From assembly GCA_021234155.1 (NCBI GenBank), contig JAJEKV010000039.1, positions 5,810,745 to 5,874,744 on the forward strand: a stretch of DNA of 64,000 nucleotides. The letters are read 5' to 3'. Of the stretch, positions 37,652 through 51,421 are shown one piece after another. Source of the stretch: Isoetes taiwanensis (Eukaryota > Streptophyta > Lycopodiopsida > Isoetales > Isoetaceae). Within the stretch, counting starts at the first letter, position 1; every line of letters begins with the position of its first letter. The notes under the pieces were generated by a model that was not told where the DNA came from, made no database searches, and saw only the letters and a list, made by a program, of their open reading frames with translations. The position numbers and the translations under genes are program-made.

Positions 37652-38186
37652 TTTCTGGACAAAATAAACGCTGGCTTGATATTTCCGGCTTTCTAAATTT
37701 TTTGCCGGCGACATTCCGGCACCAAAAAATCAACAAAGGCATCCACAGAAAGTTTCATGTTTTAAAAACAAGGCCAAAAAGCCGAAATATCAAGGCGGCA
37801 TTTATTTCATTTGGAATATATATACTGACATACTCTTTCTTGATAGGCAAAAAAAAATAGGATTCAGACAATCTTTTGCTATAAAAATCATGTGAACCCA
37901 TGAAGTTTGCCGATCAAAATCTGTGTACCTTCCAACTAGCTAAATTATACAGGAAATATAATGTGAATCAATTGGCAATATAAGAACACCTCGAAAAATG
38001 GTGAAATGGCAGGTCCAGGCTGATGGCAAAGAGCGTCCAAGGCAAGGACATAACGCTAACTTCCATACAAATATGTCTCTATAAAGGCAGTACATCCTAA
38101 GTTTAGCCATTGTGCCATGTAAGCAAAGAAGAAGCCTTCAATCCACGGCCATTCCTATTGAACATTTCTACAATGATCTGAAAAAC

Positions 38187-38362
38187 TTGGGTTCGCATGT
38201 GCCATGTCAGCAAAATTAAGATGTTGGTACGATGAGGGTGCATCCCCATTAGGCCGAAAACTGGCTGGTACCTGTGACACCTTGCAAGTTACAGGCACCA
38301 GAGTAGCGTTCCAATTCATCATCTGGACTCTGATTTTGCTCACATGGCACAGGCTTGGAACT
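38187..38362. mobile_element. Foldback MITE, about 176 bp
   Basis: The left arm (TTGGGTTCGCATGTGCCATG, 38187 onward) and the right arm (CACATGGCACAGGCTTGG) are inverted, with the inner parts AGCAAAATTA / TGATTTTGCT also pairing. A shorter relative with the same termini lies at 38590-38682. Confidence 0.55.
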
Positions 38363-38589
38363 CTAATTCAGATGGATTTGCAAGCTTCTGAATTCTGAAA
38401 ATCAGAACTGGGTTTGTCCTATAGCAAGATTTAGTTTGTCATTTTCCTGATTTCGTTTATCCTCTTCTTGGTTTTTGCCAGAACTGCTAAAACATGATCA
38501 CAGGTGCAATGGGAACGGTGGTCTTGGAAACCTGCTTGAAATTACCAGTGCTGGGTTAATGGAGGATGCACCCTGAGCATGTGAAAAAG

Positions 38590-38682
38590 TTGGGTTCGCC
38601 TGTGCCATGTCAGTAAAATTGAGATGCACGAGCAGACGCAATAGGAGTTGTTTTGCCAGCTGGAGGTGCCACATGGCACAGT
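38590..38682. mobile_element. Shorter relative of the 38187 foldback MITE
   Basis: TTGGGTTCGCCTGTGCCATG at the left and GGTGCCACATGGCACA at the right share the termini of the neighbour 230 bp upstream. The interior is different or deleted. Confidence 0.5.
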
Positions 38683-39659
38683 AAGGTCCCTAACATAGAT
38701 GCCCCCCTAACTAACCTAAGTAGTTAAAAGGGGCCAAGAAAAGAGGCTTTTTAAGGGGCCTTTTCTTCACAACAATGATAGGCGTGGGAGAATTGGAAAT
38801 TGTAGCCTGGCGCCCTGAAGAGGCCGACCAGATCGATAGGCCCCTGTTTCCGGCCTTGTCGATCTGATCCTCCTCTTCACAGCGCCTCGGTGCAGCACGA
38901 AATTGTTCCGCCATAGCTCAAGCTCTTCGCATTCCGGTAATGTAAGACGCCTTTTTCCCTGCTGCTTTCGAGTTCTAATAAGCTCCAACATGTAACTCTT
39001 GTTTCTGATATGCTAACTCTGTCTGCAGAGATTATGCTTCGAGTAACGCTTTTCCTAGTCTGCTTCCGTAAATTAACGCAAGAAATTCTTGATTCTGATG
39101 CGTCAATGCTCGTCATTTTGTGCTAAATCCGGTAAATGCTGTTCCTTTCCGCTTCCAATTTGAGGATCATATTCTTTGCTACAGTGTTTAGCTCTGTTTT
39201 TCCGTTATTAAGTCTCAGTTTTTGCTTCCTTTGCTACACATTTGGCTTAATTTGGAGTTCGTCATGCTACAATTTTGAAATTGTCTCTATTATATCAATG
39301 CTGCTCGTTTCTGGCGAATCAAGCCTCAAGTTGTTCAGAACAAGGTGCGGAAATTATGCTTCAAAATGTTCCAATTTCTCACTATTAGATTGTGAAATGA
39401 AAACATTCCAGAATTCGAGTTTACAGAGTACCCGTGTTAGCCATGGCTATGAGTATTCCTACGGCGGCCAAAAATTACTGTTGATAGCTGGGGCAGGTTT
39501 CTACTGAGTTACCGTCTTTAGCTAATATTTTTCAGGTTGCATGCATAAAATAGTATTTTATTACGGCATAAAGTCATAAAGCCGGCCAATCTAATACGCG
39601 TAATAATTTAATTGGCCACTCATTTCTAGTAATTCCTTAGAGCCGGTTCACGTGCAATG

Positions 39660-39755
39660 AAGGCGCCATCACCATCATATATGTAAAAAGGCTCACCCTT
39701 TTACATGAAGGCGCCATCACCATCATATATGTAAAAAGGCTCACCCTTTTACATG
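39660..39755. repeat. Perfect tandem duplication of a 48-bp unit
   Basis: AAGGCGCCATCACC...CCCTTTTACATG occurs twice without mismatch. Each unit contains a short hairpin (ATGTAAAA...TTTTACAT). The regions either side (37652-39660 and 39756-40283) contain only the foldbacks listed and short open frames without motifs. Confidence 0.9.
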
Positions 39756-40283
39756 GACCATCGTCTGCCATCGCCGATTAGCACAAGGCAAAACGGGCCC
39801 CTCTTGGGCCCCTTTTGGGCGATGGTTGCATGTGAACCCAGACTTACCATCATTGTGTCCCTGCAAAAATTTTTAAATTTTTGGGCATTGGACGTATATA
39901 TATATATATCGGACGCGGTCATATTTAAACCACGAATATTCCATAATATTTCAGGCCTTGAATCTAGATTTGAATCTAGATTTTGCACTAACGAGTAAAA
40001 ATGCCGCCTTTTATTTATGCTTGCCGGATTTTTGAGAAAAATACTTCTAACTTGTCGGATTTAACACTATTTTTTTTTATGAAATTTCGACTGGAAATTT
40101 GCATGCATCTACTTTAGCAAATTGGATATTTTCAACTTTAATAGGATATAAGTACTGTACCCATTGCTCCGAGGTAATGTTCTCTGTGGGCTGTGTAGCC
40201 TTGCTCAATACCTTTCTCCAAAATGTCCTGGGATGTTGATCCAGGAGCTGTTGCTGGTGCTCTGCGAGGTATCTGGTTATAGG

Positions 40284-40490
40284 AAGTTGAAGGGATGCCT
40301 TCAACCATGTTGATCTCAAGCAACGTGGCCTCTCAATTAAGATCATGGATGCTAATGAGGATAAAGATGATGATAATGATGACGAATAAACTTGTATTTT
40401 GACCTAGTAAAATGTGTTCTTCTTGGTTATTTAAGAGCTGTAAAATGGTCTTTCTAGCTAGCTTAAAATGAGCAAAATGTGTCATGTTTG
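40284..40490 (+). repeat. Left half of the 24.3-kb repeat unit, interrupted by Ty1-copia
   Basis: Starts with the near-palindrome GTTGAAGGGATGCCTTCAAC, then GATAAAGATGATGATAATG, TAGTAAAATGTGTTCTTC and GAGCAAAATGTGTCATGTTTG, matching 24241-24480. It continues on the other side of the copia element at 49986-50075 (TTTGCTAGCTTACTATTGAGC). Confidence 0.75.
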
Positions 40491-41025
40491 TGTTGATTTT
40501 TGAAAGACAAGCTATTAATTGATTTAGTGATTTAACACCATAATATGAGATGAATTCCAAATATCCCGATTTCATACAATGCTTATTTCTTATACCTTTG
40601 CTTCAACCATACATTTCTTCAATAATCTTGTTTATACGATTGAGTCGTTCTAAGTCCAAAACCATTATTCTGACCAACTGCCTTATCATGCCGTCTCCAT
40701 GTATTCTCTCAGCTCGTCACTGATCCGTCACACTCCTTTTTGTGCTGCACCGACCTTTTTAAAATGCTATCGTGTTGCCTTGCCCGGAGATCTCCCACAA
40801 AGTCGGAACTGCCATATATATATTCGTCAACCTTATCCCTGCATTAATTGTTCCATATGAACTTAAGCCATGCTTTATCATATACCCAAATACAAGTATT
40901 TACCATAACCATAGAATCGGGCATATGTTTACTTCACAATCACAAATGCACTGCTCTGCTAGTTCACTGCAACAAACTATATGCTCTACTGCAACAACCT
41001 ATACAATAAGACATGTTTTTCAACA
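40491..41025 (-). repeat. 3' LTR of the Ty1-copia element
   Basis: Read on the element strand it starts TGTTGAAAAAC, directly after the purine run GCAGGGGAAA, and ends ATCAACA. The TGTTGA / TCAACA ends are inverted. It lacks two short segments present in the other LTR (near 40820 and 40915). Confidence 0.85.
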
Positions 41026-41043
41026 TTTCCCCTGCATGTCTTA

Positions 41044-42568
41044 TTACTTACAACTTATTGTCTGCTTCAGAAAGGAATGTTTACAAACTGGTAAAGCTTT
41101 GGTCAAGAGATCTGCAACCTGATTCTTAGTATCTATATGTTTCACCATAATCTTATTTCTGGCTACCATGTCTCTGATATAATGCATCTGCAATTCAATA
41201 TGTTTGGTTCGCTCATGCATTACTGGATTTTTAGTCATAGCAATGCAACTTGAACTATCCGACCATAATATGATAGGATCCTTTTGACGAACACCTATTT
41301 CATTTAGCAGCCTTTTACACCAAATTATTTCTCTGGCAGCTAATGCAGCTGAAGCATACTCAGCCTCAGCTGTAGATAAAGCAATTGCAGTTTGTTTTCT
41401 ACATCTCCATGCTATGGGTGCTCCGCCAAGCATCAAAAAATATCCTGAAGTAGACTTTCTACTGTCTAAATCTCCTGCCCAATCCGCATCACAATATGCT
41501 TCCAATTGCAATTTTTTTGAGGAATAAATGATGCCAACATTTTTAGTACCTTTCAAATAACGTAGTATCCTTTTTGCTGCCATCCAGTGTTGTCTTCCTG
41601 GATTGTTATTGTATCTACTGAGTATATTAACAGCGAATGTAATGTCTGGCCTTGTGCAGTTGGCTATGTAGAGAAAGCATCCAATGAGTTCTCTGTAAGG
41701 AATACCTTCCATGTCTTTCTTTTCTTTTTCAGTTTTAGGACACATTGATGCTGATAACTTTATTCCCGGAACCATGGGCGTTTGTACAGCATTGCATGTT
41801 TGCATTCTGAATCTTTCTAGTACTCCGTCTATATTTCTAGATTGTGATAGCGAAATCCAACCATTTTTCCTATCTCTGTAAACTTCTATGCCCAAAATTT
41901 TGCGTAATTTCTCAAGATCACTCATTTTAAATCTATTAGAAAGAATAGACTTACAGTGCTTCAGAATGTTCATCGGCTTGCTCCAATAACGCAATCGTCC
42001 ACGTACAATGCTATTATGCAGCTTTCTCCACCCTGTTTTAGCTGATACAAGTTACCATCATTTTCTAACTTTGTGAATCCTTGCTGTCTTAAGTACGAAT
42101 CCATACATTTGTACCACTGCCTAGGTGACTGTCGTAATCCATAAACTGCCCGTTTTAATCTCCAAACTTTATCTTTGCCTTTCTCAAATCCAGAAGCTGG
42201 TTTCATATATATTTCCTCATCTAGCTCCGCATTTAAAAATGCCGTTTGAACATCCATATGATGAATCTCCCAATTAAGTGCATTAGCAACTGCAATAATC
42301 ATTCTTATGCTGTTCATCTTTACTATTTGTGAGAAGGTTTCGTCAAAATCAAAACCTTTCTTCTGAGAAAAACCTTGTGCCACAAGTCTCGCTTTGTATT
42401 TCGGAGTGATTCCATTGCTTCTAATTTAATCTTGTATATCCACTTGCTGCCAACAATGTTCTTGTTGGCTGGAGTATCCACAACCTCATATGTATGAGTT
42501 CTAATAAATGAATTCATTTCACTTTGCATGGCTGCATACCATTTATTGGCATCTAATGGCCTCCTCAT
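41044..42568 (-). pseudogene. Ty1-copia reverse transcriptase and RNase H
   Basis: Motifs in order: KWYAAMQSEMNSF and NIVGSKWIYKIK; after a frameshift near 42420, AQGFSQKKGFDFDETFSQIV, HHMDVQTAFLNAELDEEIYM, KAVYGLRQSPRQWY-like sequence and the catalytic LYVDDCVI; after a second shift near 41990, the thumb and RNase H with YRELIGCFLYIANCTRPDI, LEAYCDADWAGD, ALSTAEAEYASAA, WSDSSSCI and KHIELQMHYIRDMV. Apart from the shifts the sequence is well preserved, so the element died fairly recently. Confidence 0.93.
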
Positions 42569-42589
42569 AAGACTTAGGTATATGAGGTT

Positions 42590-43689
42590 CCAAAATTAGC
42601 AAGGATTCTGCTGGTTCATCATCAGTACCTTTATCTTTTTCTTCAACATTCACATGCTCAAGTCTTCTACTAGTACCTTGATCAGTTCTTCTAAACTGCT
42701 CGACGTCAAAAGGAATTGCTTCTCTCAATTTTTGTGCTTCTGTTTTACGTTTTCTTGTGCTTAATTCAACGGCTTTGTCTATTCCATTATGCTCTCTTGA
42801 TGTTTGAGAGTATTCCGATGACTGATCAGACCTGTTTTCTTCATTTTCAGATTGGATATGATTATTGTTGCTGCCCTGGTCAGTATAGATCCCATTCTTA
42901 CCATCATCACTGTCATTGTCCATTGTATCATTATTGTTTAGAATCTTCTCCTGAGCTTTACAAACATTATCTGAACCTGGAACATCAAGTCTTTTAGGCT
43001 TATACAAAACATTTTCAGCAAAAGTGACATCCCTACTCACTAGTATTTTCCTTGTCTCGGGATTATGAAGTCTATAACCCTTTGAATGCGTATCATAACC
43101 AACCAAATATGTTATGCATGATCTATCGCCTAATTTTGTTGTTCTTTCCTCCGGACTGTGAGCGAAAGCCAAACATCCGTACACTTTCAAATCATCATAT
43201 GACGGTCTGCTTCCAGACCACAACACATTCGGTATGTTCCCCTTTAATGCATTTGAAGGTAACATATTCTGTATGCACATTGCAGTTAGTATTGCTTCTT
43301 CCCATAAAAAGTTAGGTAATCCACTAGACTTTAGCATTGATCTAACTGCGTTCATAATAGTTCTATTTTTTCATTCTGATACTCCATTCTGTTGAGGAGA
43401 AAAGCTGCATGTCAGTTGTCATTTAATTCCATGCTCTCTGCAGAACCTTATAAACCTTCCAGATAAATACTCTCCGCCCCTGTCCGATCTCACACACTTA
43501 ATTCTTCTTCCACTTTGACATTCAACCTCTGCTGCAAACTCTTTAAATGCATCAAACGCTTGACTTTTGTACTTCAAGCAACCATGTTTTTCTGCTAAAG
43601 TCATCCGTAAAGGTAATAAAATACCTTTTTCCTGTTCTGCTCATGATATTCAGCGGGCCACACAAGTCTGTATGCACAAGATCAAGAAT
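42590..43689 (-). pseudogene. Ty1-copia integrase
   Basis: Continuation of the protease fragment beyond the insertion: LDLVHTDLCGPLN, FITFTDDFSR, VRSDRGGEYLS, then after a stop HGIK, SPQQNGVSE (second stop), KNRTIMNAVRSML, LPNFLWEEAI and KVYGCLAFAH. These are the DDE core and downstream region of copia integrases: Asp in TDDF, Asp in SDRGGE, and the Glu after SPQQNG. Two in-frame stops (near 43419 and 43372) disable it. A variable acidic linker follows to 42590. Confidence 0.9.
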
Positions 43690-43895
43690 CCCATCAATCC
43701 GAGCCATCGGATCGCCATTCTGGGAAAGGACGAGCGCCTATATTAGGCCATTGTCGTTTTCCGCCTAGTTATCGGCGTCTTCTCACAGCAGCATTCTTCG
43801 TTCTCGTAGCTTCCCCCCCTTTTCCCCCTTGCTACGTGGGCATATACCTCTTTTTCATTTATATATTTTTATTTGTTCATGCACTTTTGTGTTCT

Positions 43896-46478
<2,583 letters not shown>

Positions 46479-47079
46479 TATCTTCTCTTTTTCATGTATT
46501 GTTGATTTCCTCATTACTAAGCGCTCACATCGATTTGAGTTGTTGTGCAGCTTGCCGCTTCGCCGTCATGCACATTCATTCGGCCCTATCATTAGGCGTT
46601 CTTTTATATTTTACATTTCAACAGGCGTTCTTATTTTTCTATCATGTCCCTTCCGATTGTCATTGTGTTTTTGGTTCATTTATCATGTCCACTACTGTTT
46701 TTTTCTTTAGTATTTCAGACCCTATATATGGCCCTAGCTTTATTTTTACTCCGTCACTTTACCTAGTCTACAACCTCTTCCTGTCATGATCTAGTAGTGC
46801 TCCTTCGATGTTTTTTAGCGGTATCTCCTGGATCTTGGATGCGCAGGAGGGGTTGGGGCACTTCTCCTCATTCTTGACTTGGAGTTCTATCTTGCGCTTG
46901 GGATTTCGATTTGATTTTGATTCACCTTGCTGCCGTCTTCGCTCTCTCCACTCTTCCTTCCGCACAACTGTCCTGCCCATGACCATCTCCGCTCTTTTGT
47001 CAACCTGGCCCACTTTGATCCTTTCGGGCTCTTCTATGGCGACATCATAGCTTTCTCTTCTCGGGTTTGCCTTCAAAAC

Positions 47080-47168
47080 CCTCTCTCTCTCTCCCTCCCT
47101 CCCTCCCCCTCCCTCCCTCCCTCCCTCCCTCCCTCCCTCCCTCTCTCTCTCCCTCCCTCTCTCTCTCT
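47080..47168 (+). repeat. (TC)n/(CCCT)n tract, recombinase insertion copy 2
   Basis: Counterpart of the 45382 tract in the second duplicate, with a CCCT core instead of pure TC. This shows TC and CCCT tracts interconverting between copies. Confidence 0.93.
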
Positions 47169-47325
47169 ATTGTCGTTCCACTTAAATTTTCTGAGTCCTT
47201 TTCTGTCCCATTATGTATATTATGTATTTGGTTTTGGACCTATCCTTGGATTTGCATATTTGGGCTTGCGTTTAAGATTTTTTCTTTTTTTGGCATGATC
47301 ATCCGGGAGCCTGTGTGCTTGCACA

Positions 47326-47643
47326 TTGGTGATGGGTGATGTTGTTAGGTGTACCATTTTTATGGATTTGGGAGATTCTTTGTTTTCGTTAGTTCCACTT
47401 TGTCTTATTCGCAGTTGGCTTATCTTTCCGTGGCGGGAGTGTCTTCTGGCTATCGGCTTAAATCCATCCCAATATGGTACTCATTCGGCTCGTCGCGGAG
47501 GAGCTTCAGCAGCTGCTGCTCGGGGAGTTCCACATGAGGCTGCGCGTGCTCACGGTGGCTGGCGCTCTTCTTCTTCTCACTCTCGCTATGTGCTTCGCGA
47601 TCCGACTCAACACTTGGAGGTGTCGCGGCGGCTGGGCTTATAG
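47326..47643 (+). CDS. Tyrosine recombinase C-terminal catalytic domain, truncated
   Basis: In this 105-residue frame the part from residue 38 reads ECLLAIGLNPSQYGTHSARR, GGASAAAARGVPH, AHGGWRSSSSHSRYV and LEVSRRLGL. It has the catalytic pattern of the integrase/recombinase family: H53-x-x-R56, H76-x-x-W79 and the Tyr nucleophile candidate Y88. The THSxRRGGA and HGxWxS blocks are like those of DIRS, Ngaro and Crypton recombinases. The N-terminal half, including the first catalytic Arg, is not found upstream, so it is a fragment or an exon with an unseen splice. The stop is 55 bases from the insertion edge. DIRS-type elements are known from green algae but are rare or undocumented in most land plants. 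Confidence 0.7.
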   Translation: MVMGDVVRCTIFMDLGDSLFSLVPLCLIRSWLIFPWRECLLAIGLNPSQYGTHSARRGGASAAAARGVPHEAARAHGGWRSSSSHSRYVLRDPTQHLEVSRRLGL

Positions 47644-47703
47644 TGGAGGAAGTCCTTTGGTAGTCGGCCGGTTTTGTGTCTCTCGCGAGTCCTTTCCCAG
47701 AAT

Positions 47704-48297
47704 AGCTTTAGCTCTTTTTGTGGTTTTTTTGAAAGGAAGCCTGACGTGCTTGCCAAGCATGCATCCCATGCATATTTTTCCGTCGTGATTGGAATCTGCT
47801 AATTCAATTAATCCTTTCCTTGCCATATTGTCAAGATTTGAAAAACTAGTGTGACATAATCTGCCATGCCACACTTCAGCAGAGGGAATAGTGACTACAT
47901 TAGCAGATGGATTGCAATTGGCATTAAAACCAAACAAGTTTCCAACTCGTTTACCCAAAAACCTTATTTCATTATTAAAAAAAACTTTACAATCCAGCTT
48001 TTCAAAAACAACCTTGTATCCAAGGTCAACGAGCTGTGCAACAAAAATTAAGTTCCTAACTAATGTAGGAACACACAAGACATTCTTCAAGTTAACAACA
48101 CTGCCATTTAAGTCAAACAGCTCTAAAACTCCAGCATATTGGATTTCTTGAAGCTCTCCATTCCCAACTTGGACATGTCCAGATCTCCATCCATTGCACT
48201 CCTTTAAAATACTTCTAGATCGAGCTATGGATCTCTCAGCTCCACTATCTAGAATAACAAAGTTATCGTTATCAATTCTTTTACTGTTATTAATCAA
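47704..48297 (-). pseudogene. Ty1-copia protease and GAG-pre-integrase domain, cut by insertion
   Basis: Protease active site FVILDSGAERSI lies near the start. The pre-integrase domain follows (VWHGRLCHTSFSNLDNMARK) with CMGC and LGKHVRLPFKKT. The reading frame stops making copia sense after KRAKAI, where the 4-kb insertion begins. The integrase resumes at 43684-43689 with LDLVHTDLCGPL. Confidence 0.9.
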
Positions 48298-49417
48298 GGC
48301 CTGATGTACATTTTACCTCTATGTCTTCATTTATTTCTTCCATTTCCTCCGTGCCTGCACTCTCTCGTGTTAAGTTAATGCCAGGCCCTCGCCCTGCATC
48401 TCTACCTCTTCCTCTCCAAGCTCCTCTGCCTCTAGCTGTACCAGCTCGTGCATTTGATCTTCCTCTGCCAGATTGCTTAGGGCTGGAGTAGTTGGATGCA
48501 ATGTGTCCTTTGCCACCACAGTTGTGGCAGAAAATGTTTGGACCTTCACCAGTACCTCCAAGCTTTGGACAATTGACCTTTAAATGGCCATACATGTCAC
48601 AATGAAAGCAAGGACCAATTCTAGATTTGTTCGTACTTTCTTTTCTTCCTCTTGCGATATTACTACCTCTCTTCATTTTACTGGCATATAAGACTTCAGC
48701 CGATTCATCTCCTTCCTCCTGAATTAGTTTTCGCTGCTCAAGTTCAGTTCTCATGACTCTTTCAGCTTCTTCTCTGCTTCTCGCCATATTCCTCACAAAA
48801 ACTTCCAGCTGACCAAAATTAGATAGAGATCGTGCAATCTGTAACACTTGATGTTCCTTTGACACACGTATACCAGCAGCCTCTAAATCTGCAACAAGAG
48901 TGTCAAACTTTGCAAAGAACTCAGCTATATCCTCCTTCTCATGATATTTCAATTTTCTAAACTCATTTTCTAGGACATCAATTTGTGACGAAGATTTTCC
49001 TTCATAGGTTTCCAACAAATACTTCCACATTTGTTTAGCACTTAGCTTTCTTATTTTCAGTAGGATTCCAGGTCCTACTTTGCTGCATATGATGATCCTA
49101 GTCTCCTTTTCTTTTGTATCAGATGATACAACCCCCACTGCAGAATAAGCTCTCTCTGCAGTTGAACCGTCTGCGCCAGCTACATTTTCAGGCCCTGTTA
49201 CACTAGTACTAGTTGCAGTACTAGCAGCTGCTACATTTGCTGCAGTAGATGTACTTGCAACACTCATACTGCTTGTCTGTGTTGAATCCTCAATCACATC
49301 TAACAAATTTTCTGCATCTAATACATGTAGTATTTTTTCCTTCCAGATTTGAAATCCAGAACCACCTTTAAATGCCTTTATTGAGCTCAGAAGCGAAGCA
49401 CCAAATCTGGTAGTCAT
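48290..49417 (-). CDS. gag: Ty1-copia Gag
   Basis: A 375-codon frame starting MTTRFGASLLSS. It forms the particle that packages the retrotransposon RNA. The region around residues 115-240 (IRKLSAKQMWKYLLETYEG ... LEAAGIRVSKEHQVLQIARS) matches the copia gag family (UBN2-type). Near the C-terminus are two zinc knuckles: CFHCDMYGHLKVNC (complete CX2CX4HX4C) and CHNCGGKGHIASNY, where the final Cys is Tyr. A Gly/Arg-rich basic stretch follows. The frame ends at 48290, and protease continues in another frame from about 48297, so a frameshift separates what was probably a single polyprotein. Confidence 0.9.
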   Translation of the reverse strand: MTTRFGASLLSSIKAFKGGSGFQIWKEKILHVLDAENLLDVIEDSTQTSSMSVASTSTAANVAAASTATSTSVTGPENVAGADGSTAERAYSAVGVVSSDTKEKETRIIICSKVGPGILLKIRKLSAKQMWKYLLETYEGKSSSQIDVLENEFRKLKYHEKEDIAEFFAKFDTLVADLEAAGIRVSKEHQVLQIARSLSNFGQLEVFVRNMARSREEAERVMRTELEQRKLIQEEGDESAEVLYASKMKRGSNIARGRKESTNKSRIGPCFHCDMYGHLKVNCPKLGGTGEGPNIFCHNCGGKGHIASNYSSPKQSGRGRSNARAGTARGRGAWRGRGRDAGRGPGINLTRESAGTEEMEEINEDIEVKCTSGLD

Positions 49418-49418
49418 G

Positions 49419-49430
49419 GCTCTGATACCA
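49419..49430 (-). other. Primer-binding site, initiator tRNA-Met
   Basis: On the element strand TGGTATCAGAGC follows the 5' LTR after two bases. This is the classic plant Ty1-copia primer-binding site. Confidence 0.95.
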
Positions 49431-49432
49431 GT

Positions 49433-49985
49433 TGTTGATTTTTGAAAGGCAAGCTATTAATTGATTTAGTGATTTAACACCATAATATGAGATGAATTCC
49501 AAATATCCCGATTTCATACAATGCTTATTTCTTATACCTTTGCTTCAACCATACATTTCTTCAATAATCTTGTCAATACTATTGAGTCGTTCTAAGTCCA
49601 AAACCATTATTCTGACCAACTGCCTTATCATGCCGTCTCCATGTATTCTCTCAGCTCGTCACTGATCCGTCATACTCCTTTTTGTGCTGCACCGACCTTT
49701 TTAAAATGCTATCGTGTTACCTTGCCCGGAGATCTCCCACAAAGTCGGAACTGCCATATATATTTCTGTCTTATTTCATCAACCTTATCCCTGCATTAAT
49801 TGTTCCATATGAACAAAAGCCATGCTTTATCATATACCCAAATACAAGTATGCACCATAACCATAGACCATGTGTATTTAATCTCATTCCTCTTCATCGG
49901 GCATATGTTTACTTCACAATCACAAATGCACTGCTCTGATAGTTCACTGCAACAAACTATATGCTCTACTGCAACAACCTATACA
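49433..49985 (-). repeat. 5' LTR of the Ty1-copia element
   Basis: Near-identical to the 3' LTR, but its outer edge stops at CCTATACA, about 20 bases short of the TGTTGAAAAAC start seen in the other LTR. Host repeat sequence (TTTGCTAGC) follows at once. Confidence 0.85.
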
Positions 49986-50075
49986 ATTTGCTAGCTTACT
50001 ATTGAGCTAAATGTGTCATGTTTGCTAGCTTAAAATTCTCAAATTAGCTAGTTTTTTTCAAATTAATGAATTGGT
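49986..50075 (+). repeat. Right half of the repeat interrupted by Ty1-copia
   Basis: TTTGCTAGCTTACTATTGAGC, AAATGTGTCATG and TTCAAATTAATGAATT match 24690-24770 and complete the half at 40284-40490. Confidence 0.75.
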
Positions 50076-50086
50076 GCTTAAGCTAA

Positions 50087-50985
50087 CTGAGCATGGAAAC
50101 TCAGGTTAAATGAAGCCTTTATCTCACACTCTTGCGTCGTTGGCGCTCTGGTGCACATTCATGGTAAAGGAGCAAAAGGCCATTTCGTGGTTGAGCTTTA
50201 GCATGATGTCTCTTTATCAATTATTGAAGGCACCTATGACTTAAGACAGCTTCGTCAAGCTTTTACAGATGGAGGGATCAGCGACACAGTTTGGTGAGCA
50301 TGGAAACTCGGGTTAAATGAAGCCTTTGTCTTGCATCACTGGAGCTCTGATGGATGGTCATGGTACAGGAGCAATAGGCCATTTCTCGTTTGAGCTTTAG
50401 CAGGATGTCTCTTTATCAAGTATTGAAGGCACCTAAGATCGCCTAAGGTTGAATCCTAGGGTTGTCACAGTGATGGTTACTTAGGTTGGCGCAGTGATAC
50501 TTAACAGTAAGGGGGTCTGCCAGCAAGCCTGGAAGATGACTTAAGACAGCTTCGTCGAGGTTTTATAGATGGAAGCATCTCATGGAGTGACACATGATAG
50601 CTGAGCATGGAAACTCGGGTTAAATGAAGCATTTGTCTCACACGCTTGCGTCACTGGAGCTCTGATGCACGGTCATGGTACAGGGGTATAAGAGCAATAA
50701 GCCATTTCTCGGTTGAGCTTTAGCAGAATGTCTCTTCATTATATAATGAAGCCACCTAAGGTTGTCACCTAGAGTTGGCAGCTATGATGGTTAGGTTGGT
50801 ATAGTGATGTTTAATAATAAGAAGGTCTGTCAGCTAGCCAGTAGATGACTTATGATGTACAATTCATCGAGCTTTTGCACATGAAAGAATGTCATGAAGT
50901 GCCACGAGGTAGCTGAGCATGGAAACTTGGGTTAAATAAAGCCTTTTGTCTCGCACTTGTGTCACCAGAGCTCTGATGCACACTC
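50087..50985 (+). repeat. Four copies of a 200-310-bp interspersed repeat
   Basis: CTGAGCATGGAAACT-GGGTTAAATGAAGCC...CTTGCGTCACTGGAGCTCTGATG starts at 50087, 50293, 50601 and 50912, with intervening TTAAGACAGCTTCGTCGAG, GAGCTTTAGCA-GATGTCTC and GGTCTG-CAGC-AGCC segments. A fifth copy is at 24124. No coding potential is seen. Confidence 0.8.
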
Positions 50986-51421
50986 ATGTTATAAATGGGT
51001 AACCAAGTGCAGACCCTGTTCCTCTGCCAGCACGTAATCCACCACACTGAAGCCGCCCCCTTAATTGATTCTCATGTCTAACCAGGTGCAGACCCTGTTC
51101 CTCTGCCAGCATGTAATCCACCACACTGAAGCCGCCCCCTTGATTCTCATGTCTACAAGTGCAGCGGCTGGAAGTCAGCCATTGTGCCAACCCATTACAA
51201 ATAACCAGGTCAAAGATACTATCAAACAACAACTGCCTGCCATAGCATAAAATATGGTTGTCATCTGATATCTTTGGCCAAGCCACCTCTGCGGGATTCA
51301 ACTGCAAGGCATCCTCTACTAGGGGCTCAAATTTCGGGACCTGCTCGGCCCTTGTACATGCATTAAAGTCTCCAAGCAACATGACCTTGCCCAACTGTTT
51401 GTGCTGTTGTTTGTGCATCAA
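50984..51421 (-). pseudogene. LINE endonuclease fragment with internal duplication
   Basis: The minus-strand frame reads KVMLLGDFNACTRAEQ, PKISDDNHILCYGRQLL, FDLVICNGLAQW and FSVVDYMLAEEQG, which are LINE endonuclease motifs (GDFNA, YGR-x-LL, VDY). Its C-terminal part is repeated because 51003-51072 and 51087-51157 are a direct duplication. On the opposite strand at 51568-51650, VSWNNRGFPWQKGDSL resembles a LINE endonuclease N-terminus, so the 5' end appears inverted, as in twin-primed insertions. It differs from the (TC)n LINE. Confidence 0.65.

Noticed and set aside
40077-40346. Minus-strand frame with HPRTFWRKVLSKA, resembling the LINE region before the RT
   Set aside because: Only one short block is suggestive, no RT or endonuclease motif lies nearby, and it overlaps the repeat unit read on the plus strand. 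Kept out for lack of support.
50087-50985. CRISPR-like array
   Set aside because: Units of 200-310 bp with uneven spacing and diverged copies in plant DNA; these are interspersed repeats.
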